The translations under genes and the position numbers were made by a program. Below the pieces are notes generated by a model, which was not told the origin of the DNA, ran no database searches, and saw only the letters and a program-made list of their open reading frames with translations. Positions 6,165-9,709 of a DNA stretch of 9,709 nt are shown here, one piece after another. The stretch's first letter is position 1. Each line of letters opens with the position of its first letter. Source of the DNA: Methylotenera sp. (GTDB lineage: Bacteria > Pseudomonadota > Gammaproteobacteria > Burkholderiales > Methylophilaceae); contig JACDEP010000082.1 of the NCBI GenBank assembly GCA_013816325.1, positions 1 through 9,709 of the forward strand. Direction: 5' to 3'.

Positions 6165-6771
6165 TAGGCTTTTCAGCAGGCAATTTCACGCCTTCAACCA
6201 ATAGCGTGATTTCCACTTCATCGCCAACAGGCGCATTGGGTTTAGCGCCCCAGCCAAAACCAAAATCACTGGCTTTCAACGAAGTATGTGCTTCTAGGCC
6301 CATACGGTAGCCGCCCCAGGGGTCTGTACCAAAACCCAGCACTTTGAATGAGAATGACATTTGTTTGGAGACGCCATGCAGGGTTAATGTACCTGTGAGT
6401 ATGCCTTCTGAGTTATTTTTGGCCTCGACCTTGCTGCTGACAAAGCTCATTTCGCTAAACTTAGCCGCGTCTAAATATTCTTCTTTCTTAATGTGCTCAT
6501 CACGTTTTGCATGGCTGCTATTGACGCTTAACACATTGATTTTGGCTTCTACAGAAGAGTTTGCCAAGTTTTCGCGGTCTATTAGTATCTTGCCGGTTAT
6601 ATCGCTAAAAGTGCCTGATGTTTTAGAGGCCACGTGACGGACAGTCCAGTTCGCAAAACTATGGCCGTCGTCAATGCGGTAAGCTTCTTGGTCGGCAAGC
6701 GCCAAACCTGGCAATGCAAATGCTGTCACCATCAATAGGGCAACTGCATTATTTTTAAAATTAACTTTCAT
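6157..6771 (-). CDS. YceI-family periplasmic lipid/isoprenoid-binding protein
   Basis: A 204-residue protein with a clear Sec signal peptide: Lys residues at 2 and 6, a hydrophobic core at about 9-20, and an ALA cleavage site after residue 26. The mature part shows the YceI pattern: YRIDDGHSFANWTVRHV, the middle SSHAKRDEHIK and KFSEMSFVSSKV segments, and GTLTLHGVSKQMSF. The fold is a lipocalin-like beta barrel, and solved homologues hold polyisoprenoid or ubiquinone chains. The ATG has an adjacent AAGG that is too close to use; GGGGA at 6778-6782 gives 6 nt spacing and is the likelier ribosome site. It sits 46 nt after the WrbA-like gene, in the middle of the operon, and is its only exported product. 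A role in carrying or shielding quinones would fit the neighbours but is inference. Confidence 0.93.
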   Translation of the reverse strand: MKVNFKNNAVALLMVTAFALPGLALADQEAYRIDDGHSFANWTVRHVASKTSGTFSDITGKILIDRENLANSSVEAKINVLSVNSSHAKRDEHIKKEEYLDAAKFSEMSFVSSKVEAKNNSEGILTGTLTLHGVSKQMSFSFKVLGFGTDPWGGYRMGLEAHTSLKASDFGFGWGAKPNAPVGDEVEITLLVEGVKLPAEKPIK

Positions 6772-6817
6772 CCTTAATCCCCTTTATCTACTTAAACTTA
6801 ACGATTGAACTCAATTT

Positions 6818-7381
6818 CTAGCCACGCAATTGCGCGGTAATGGTCGCAACGCGTTCACCTAAATGTTCCGCCGTTAACAAGTCACTTTCAATGGGTGCCA
6901 CGTCTGCACCTTGGTCGACATTGGTTTGCGCCATCGCACCCATGAAACTGCCCAGCCTGTTTAAATCATTAACCGAGCCTTTGCTGTTGTTATTGCCGGG
7001 CATTAAACCTAAGCCTACCCAGATCATGCTGTGCTGAGCTGCAAAGACGGCAAGTTGAGTCAGAGTACTGAGTTTATCGCCGCTTTGACTGCCAGAAGTC
7101 GTGAAACCAGCCGCTACTTTGTCTTTCCAGTCTTGGGTAAACCACACCTTAGAGCTATCATCCATAAATGCCTTAAACTGTGCAGATGCGCTGCCCATGT
7201 AGGTGGGGCTACCGAAAATAATGGCATCTGCATCTGCTAAAAGTTCCCATTGTTGCGCTTCTTCGGAAGTCAGCAGAAGTACTTCTGTTCCCACTACTTT
7301 TTTGGCACCGCGTGCCACGGCCTGTGCCTGAGCTGCCGTATGGCCGTAGCCGCTATGATAAACCACTGCAATCTTTGTCAT
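6818..7381 (-). CDS. WrbA-like flavodoxin-family NAD(P)H:quinone reductase
   Basis: A 187-residue flavodoxin-fold protein. The FMN phosphate loop is YHSGYGHTA (8-16), and GSPTYMGSASAQFKAFMDDSS (57-77) matches the second flavin loop of WrbA, with FTTSGSQSGDK (93-103) as the third. WrbA proteins reduce quinones by two electrons, avoiding semiquinone radicals. The protein is slightly shorter than WrbA (about 198) and lacks parts of its insertion, so it may be a sister family of NADPH-dependent FMN reductases. The ATG has GGGAGC (7389-7394) at 7 nt. It starts 26 nt after the pirin stop and clearly belongs to the same transcript. It is cytoplasmic. Confidence 0.88.
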   Translation of the reverse strand: MTKIAVVYHSGYGHTAAQAQAVARGAKKVVGTEVLLLTSEEAQQWELLADADAIIFGSPTYMGSASAQFKAFMDDSSKVWFTQDWKDKVAAGFTTSGSQSGDKLSTLTQLAVFAAQHSMIWVGLGLMPGNNNSKGSVNDLNRLGSFMGAMAQTNVDQGADVAPIESDLLTAEHLGERVATITAQLRG

Positions 7382-7407
7382 GTCATGTGCTCCCGTAAAG
7401 TAAAAAG

Positions 7408-8190
7408 TTATTCTTGATCACCGTAAAGGCTGGATGAAGGTAAATCAAACAGTACTATTTCAGCATCAGTTTGTGACACTATCTCTACATTCGTTACATC
7501 ATCCATGGCGATGGCACCACCCTTATCCAATTGTGTACCATTAATTTGAGCGCTGCCGCGGGCAATCTGGAAATATAGGCTCCGACCTGGGCGTGTATCG
7601 TAGGTCAGTGCTTTACCGGTATCTAAAACGGTAGCGAATAGGTCAACATCTTGATGGATAAGTAGCGAACCTTCACGTGCATCGTGTGAAGCGATCAAGC
7701 GCCATTGGTTGGCTTTGCTGGTTGCGTCAAAATGTTTTTCTTCATAGCCAGGCTCAATGCCGTTTTTTTCGGGTAACAACCAAATTTGCAGCAAATGCGC
7801 CGCTTCTTCATTAGAAGCGTTGAATTCACTATGGCGAACGCCGGTACCAGCTGTCATGCGCTGTACGTCGCCGGCACGAATCACCGAGCCATTGCCCATG
7901 CTATCTTTATGCTGAATAGCACCGCCTAGCATATACGTGATGATTTCCATATCACGGTGTGAGTGCATACCGAAGCCTTGACCACCTTCAACGATATCTT
8001 CGTTAATCACACGCAAAACGGAAAAACCCATATGGGCCGGGTCATAATAATTGGCAAAAGAAAATGAGTGATAGCTATCTAGCCAGCCATGATTGGCATG
8101 GCCTCGCGCTTCAGATTTACGAACCTGGATTTTAGGCTGCGTTTGTCTGGTATTCATTGCTTGAGTGGTTGTAATTGATAAAGTACTCAT
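7408..8190 (-). CDS. Pirin-family bicupin (quercetinase-like)
   Basis: A 260-residue pirin with the start taken at the ATG at 8190: AGAAAGG (8199-8205) lies 8 nt upstream. An in-frame TTG at 8214 would add eight residues but falls inside an inverted repeat and has no ribosome site. The N-terminal cupin has the metal ligands in FGMHSHRDME (His76, His78) and GTGVRHSEF (His120, Glu122), matching the four ligands of pirin. The C-terminal cupin (about 165-255) shows no metal site. Bacterial relatives such as E. coli YhhW open the ring of quercetin, while others bind metal as redox sensors; which applies here is open. It is the first gene of the minus-strand operon and is divergent from lysR with 144 bp between starts, an arrangement that recalls E. 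coli yhaK-yhaJ. Confidence 0.93.
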   Translation of the reverse strand: MSTLSITTTQAMNTRQTQPKIQVRKSEARGHANHGWLDSYHSFSFANYYDPAHMGFSVLRVINEDIVEGGQGFGMHSHRDMEIITYMLGGAIQHKDSMGNGSVIRAGDVQRMTAGTGVRHSEFNASNEEAAHLLQIWLLPEKNGIEPGYEEKHFDATSKANQWRLIASHDAREGSLLIHQDVDLFATVLDTGKALTYDTRPGRSLYFQIARGSAQINGTQLDKGGAIAMDDVTNVEIVSQTDAEIVLFDLPSSSLYGDQE

Positions 8191-8209
8191 GCTAAAAACC
8201 TTTCTCTTA

Positions 8210-8224
8210 TTCAATAAAGTTGAA
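8210..8224. promoter_or_regulatory. LysR-type inverted repeat 1, TTCAA-N5-TTGAA
   Basis: A perfect 5-bp inverted repeat with a T-N11-A core (T8211, A8223), the general form of LysR-family binding sites. It lies 20 bp before the pirin start. Relative to the lysR promoter at 8245-8273 its centre is near -63, a usual place for a LysR recognition site. Confidence 0.5.
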
Positions 8225-8238
8225 TTAGGCTAACTAAT
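8224..8238. promoter_or_regulatory. LysR-type inverted repeat 2, ATTAG-N5-CTAAT
   Basis: A second 5-bp inverted repeat with a T-N11-A core (T8225, A8237). It abuts repeat 1 and shares its last A, 14 bp on. Its arm sequence differs from repeat 1, so it may be a lower-affinity activation site or may not be bound at all. Confidence 0.4.
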
Positions 8239-8244
8239 CTAAAG

Positions 8245-8273
8245 TTGGATGTTATGCCTATTTATCCTATACT
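8245..8273 (+). promoter_or_regulatory. Sigma-70 promoter for lysR
   Basis: TTGGAT (8245-8250) and TATACT (8268-8273) are separated by exactly 17 bp, giving an expected start of transcription near 8280 and a 5' leader of about 55 nt. I could not find an equally good promoter for the divergent pirin operon, which suggests it needs an activator. Confidence 0.6.
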
Positions 8274-8300
8274 GTTAGCAAATAATTTTGCGTCACTTGT

Positions 8301-8313
8301 TCAAATATTTTGA
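8301..8313. promoter_or_regulatory. LysR-type inverted repeat 3, TCAAA-N3-TTTGA
   Basis: A 5-bp inverted repeat with a T-N11-A core (T8301, A8313), 21 bp before the lysR ATG and downstream of the predicted transcription start. Binding there would block lysR transcription, the common autorepression of this family. Its TCAA/TTGA content is like repeat 1. Confidence 0.5.
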
Positions 8314-8334
8314 TGTACTATTTACACGTTAACT

Positions 8335-9237
8335 ATGACCATAAAACTTTCACTCGAAGCCCTTGAAGTCATTGATGCGATTGCTCGCAAAGGTAGCTTT
8401 GCCGCGGCGGCAGAATCCTTATACAAGGTACCCTCTGCACTCACTTACACCGTGCGCAAGCTCGAAGAAGATTTGGGCGTTAACCTGTTCAATCGCAGCG
8501 GTCACCGTGCAACGCTAACTGAAGCAGGTGCCGAGCTCTTGAATGAAGGCCGTAATCTACTGAGCGCCGCTAGCGAGCTAGAGTCTCGCGTCAAGCGTGT
8601 GGCCAGCGGCGTTGAAACCGATTTGACCATAGCAGTATCGGACTTGTTCGACATCACCATTATTTACCCAGTGCTGGATAGGTTCTATGCACAAAAATTT
8701 GGTACGCGCATTAAAGTGCTACGCGAAGTCTTTGGCGGCAGCTGGGATGCGCTTATTAGTGGTCGGGCAGATATATCGCTAGGCGCAGCGGGCGACCCCC
8801 CGTCGGGTGGCGGCTATACAACCAAAGCGATTGGTACTATAGAATTTTACTATGCAGTGGCACCACATCATCCGCTGGCAAGCCTTCCAGAGCCCTTGCA
8901 AAACGTCGACATCATGCGGTATCGTGCAGTTTCTGCAGCTGATACCTCGCGCAATCTACCCCCACGGACTTCGGGCATTTTATCCGGCCAAGATGTACTG
9001 ACTGTACCGGATATGAAAGCCAAGCTGGACGCACAGATCGCAGGTTTGGGTGTAGGCTATCTGCCTAGAAAACTGGCAGAGAAGCATGCTGAATGTGGGG
9101 AGCTTATCATTAAGCGAGTAGCTGAACCGAAGCCTGTGGCAGCCACATTTTTGGCTTGGTGCAGCAAAGGCGGAAAAGCGCAACAATGGCTGATAAAAGA
9201 ATTACAACAACTAAACTTCAATGACGTACTGCTTTGA
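8335..9237 (+). CDS. LysR-family transcriptional regulator, YhaJ-like
   Basis: A 300-residue LysR protein of full family length. The winged helix-turn-helix is at about 5-64 (LEALEVIDAIARKGSFAAAAESL, then KVPSALTYTVRKLEEDLGVNLF and the RSGHRATLT wing), a linker helix follows at about 65-90, and the effector-binding domain spans about 92-295. From memory the protein follows E. coli YhaJ through most of its length: GSFAAAAE, VPSAL-YT, KLEE-L, LF-RSGHR, GRADI and the AGLGV region. YhaJ activates yqjF in response to dinitrotoluene breakdown products (trihydroxytoluene-like quinols), so a quinone or quinol ligand is plausible. No ribosome site is seen before the ATG. It is divergent from pirin, which it most likely controls together with the operon behind it. 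Confidence 0.93.
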   Translation: MTIKLSLEALEVIDAIARKGSFAAAAESLYKVPSALTYTVRKLEEDLGVNLFNRSGHRATLTEAGAELLNEGRNLLSAASELESRVKRVASGVETDLTIAVSDLFDITIIYPVLDRFYAQKFGTRIKVLREVFGGSWDALISGRADISLGAAGDPPSGGGYTTKAIGTIEFYYAVAPHHPLASLPEPLQNVDIMRYRAVSAADTSRNLPPRTSGILSGQDVLTVPDMKAKLDAQIAGLGVGYLPRKLAEKHAECGELIIKRVAEPKPVAATFLAWCSKGGKAQQWLIKELQQLNFNDVLL

Positions 9238-9274
9238 TTAAGAATATAAACTCTAGATAAACAAAGGTATTCAA

Positions 9275-9709
9275 ATGACACAAGATCAATTACCGGAAGA
9301 ATTTGCCCCGCTTAACAGAATTGCTATACGCGCCATGCTATGGCTCAATGGCTTTGCCCATATCATTATCGGCCTGGCGCTGGCCTCATCTGTCATCATG
9401 TTTACCTGGCTTTTTTTCGAAGATGTGCAACAGGCGGCTTATGCGCACAACCTGGTTCATGGCTTTTTACACGCCTTGGGCACCCTCATGCTGTTATGGT
9501 CCGTCTCTGCATTGATCTCAGCCGAAATACGCTATTTGAACGGCAGTAAACTTATTGTTGAAACCTTCATCGAAGTGGTGTTAGTACTGTTTCTGCGTAA
9601 GCTCATCGTGATGCCAGTACAGGATGCTTCGCCCACATTTGCGGAGGTAGGCATGTGGGTAGGCGGCGCCTTCGTGCTTGGCCTGATCTATGTATTGATT
9701 CGCTGGAGC
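9275..9709 (+). CDS. PsiE-like membrane protein, 5' part (runs off the window)
   Basis: The frame is open from the ATG at 9275 to the last base (145 residues, no stop), with AAAGG at 9263-9267 giving 7 nt spacing. Four hydrophobic segments are seen at about 24-47, 62-84, 92-113 and 126-143. The segment GSKLIVETFIEVVLVLFLRKLIV, preceded by a helix with WSVSALISAEIRY, resembles the core of PsiE, the small inner-membrane protein induced by phosphate starvation in E. coli, whose biochemical role is unknown. It starts 37 nt after lysR on the same strand with no terminator between, so read-through from the lysR promoter is likely. The N-terminus is soluble and acidic (TQDQLPEEF). The family call rests on pattern memory and could be a different DUF with a similar layout. 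Confidence 0.7.
   Translation, partial: MTQDQLPEEFAPLNRIAIRAMLWLNGFAHIIIGLALASSVIMFTWLFFEDVQQAAYAHNLVHGFLHALGTLMLLWSVSALISAEIRYLNGSKLIVETFIEVVLVLFLRKLIVMPVQDASPTFAEVGMWVGGAFVLGLIYVLIRWS

Noticed and set aside
8191..8214. An eight-residue longer pirin starting at TTG 8214
   Set aside because: TTG lies inside inverted repeat 1 with no ribosome site, whereas the ATG at 8190 has AGAAAGG at 8 nt.

Overview
The window looks like ordinary chromosome from a Gram-negative proteobacterium with moderate to low GC. The signs are an NlpD-type envelope lipoprotein, a class I Old Yellow Enzyme, a LysR regulator close to E. coli YhaJ, a pirin and a YceI protein. The style fits a betaproteobacterium, perhaps Methylophilaceae, but that placement rests on memory and is weak. 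I see no tRNA, rRNA, CRISPR array, insertion sequence or phage gene.

Left part (1-3877). The 3' end of nlpD is followed by a small three-helix membrane protein and a rho-independent terminator. A 365-base gap without genes leads to a large inner-membrane cyclic-di-GMP protein (2 TM - PAS - PAS - GGDEF - EAL). Past its stop codon lies a degraded second copy of the 3' end and terminator of the small membrane protein gene. The GGDEF-EAL gene is therefore bracketed by an imperfect direct repeat of about 85 bp, which suggests it came in by, or along with, a duplication.

Middle and right part (3878-9237). Six genes lie on the minus strand. In transcription order they are pirin, a WrbA-like flavoprotein, YceI, an NemA-like ene reductase, a nitroreductase-family flavoprotein and an atypical thioredoxin with a WCEPC active site. 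The first five are tightly spaced (26-93 nt) and read as one operon. A LysR regulator is divergent from pirin, and the shared intergenic region carries three T-N11-A type inverted repeats and one good sigma-70 promoter. The regulator resembles E. coli YhaJ, which neighbours the pirin gene yhaK and responds to nitroaromatic-derived quinol compounds. Three flavin reductases, a pirin and a YceI fold (known to hold isoprenoid quinones) beside such a regulator suggest an inducible defence against quinones and other electrophiles.

Right edge. A 5' fragment of a PsiE-like membrane protein follows lysR on the same strand and runs out of the window.
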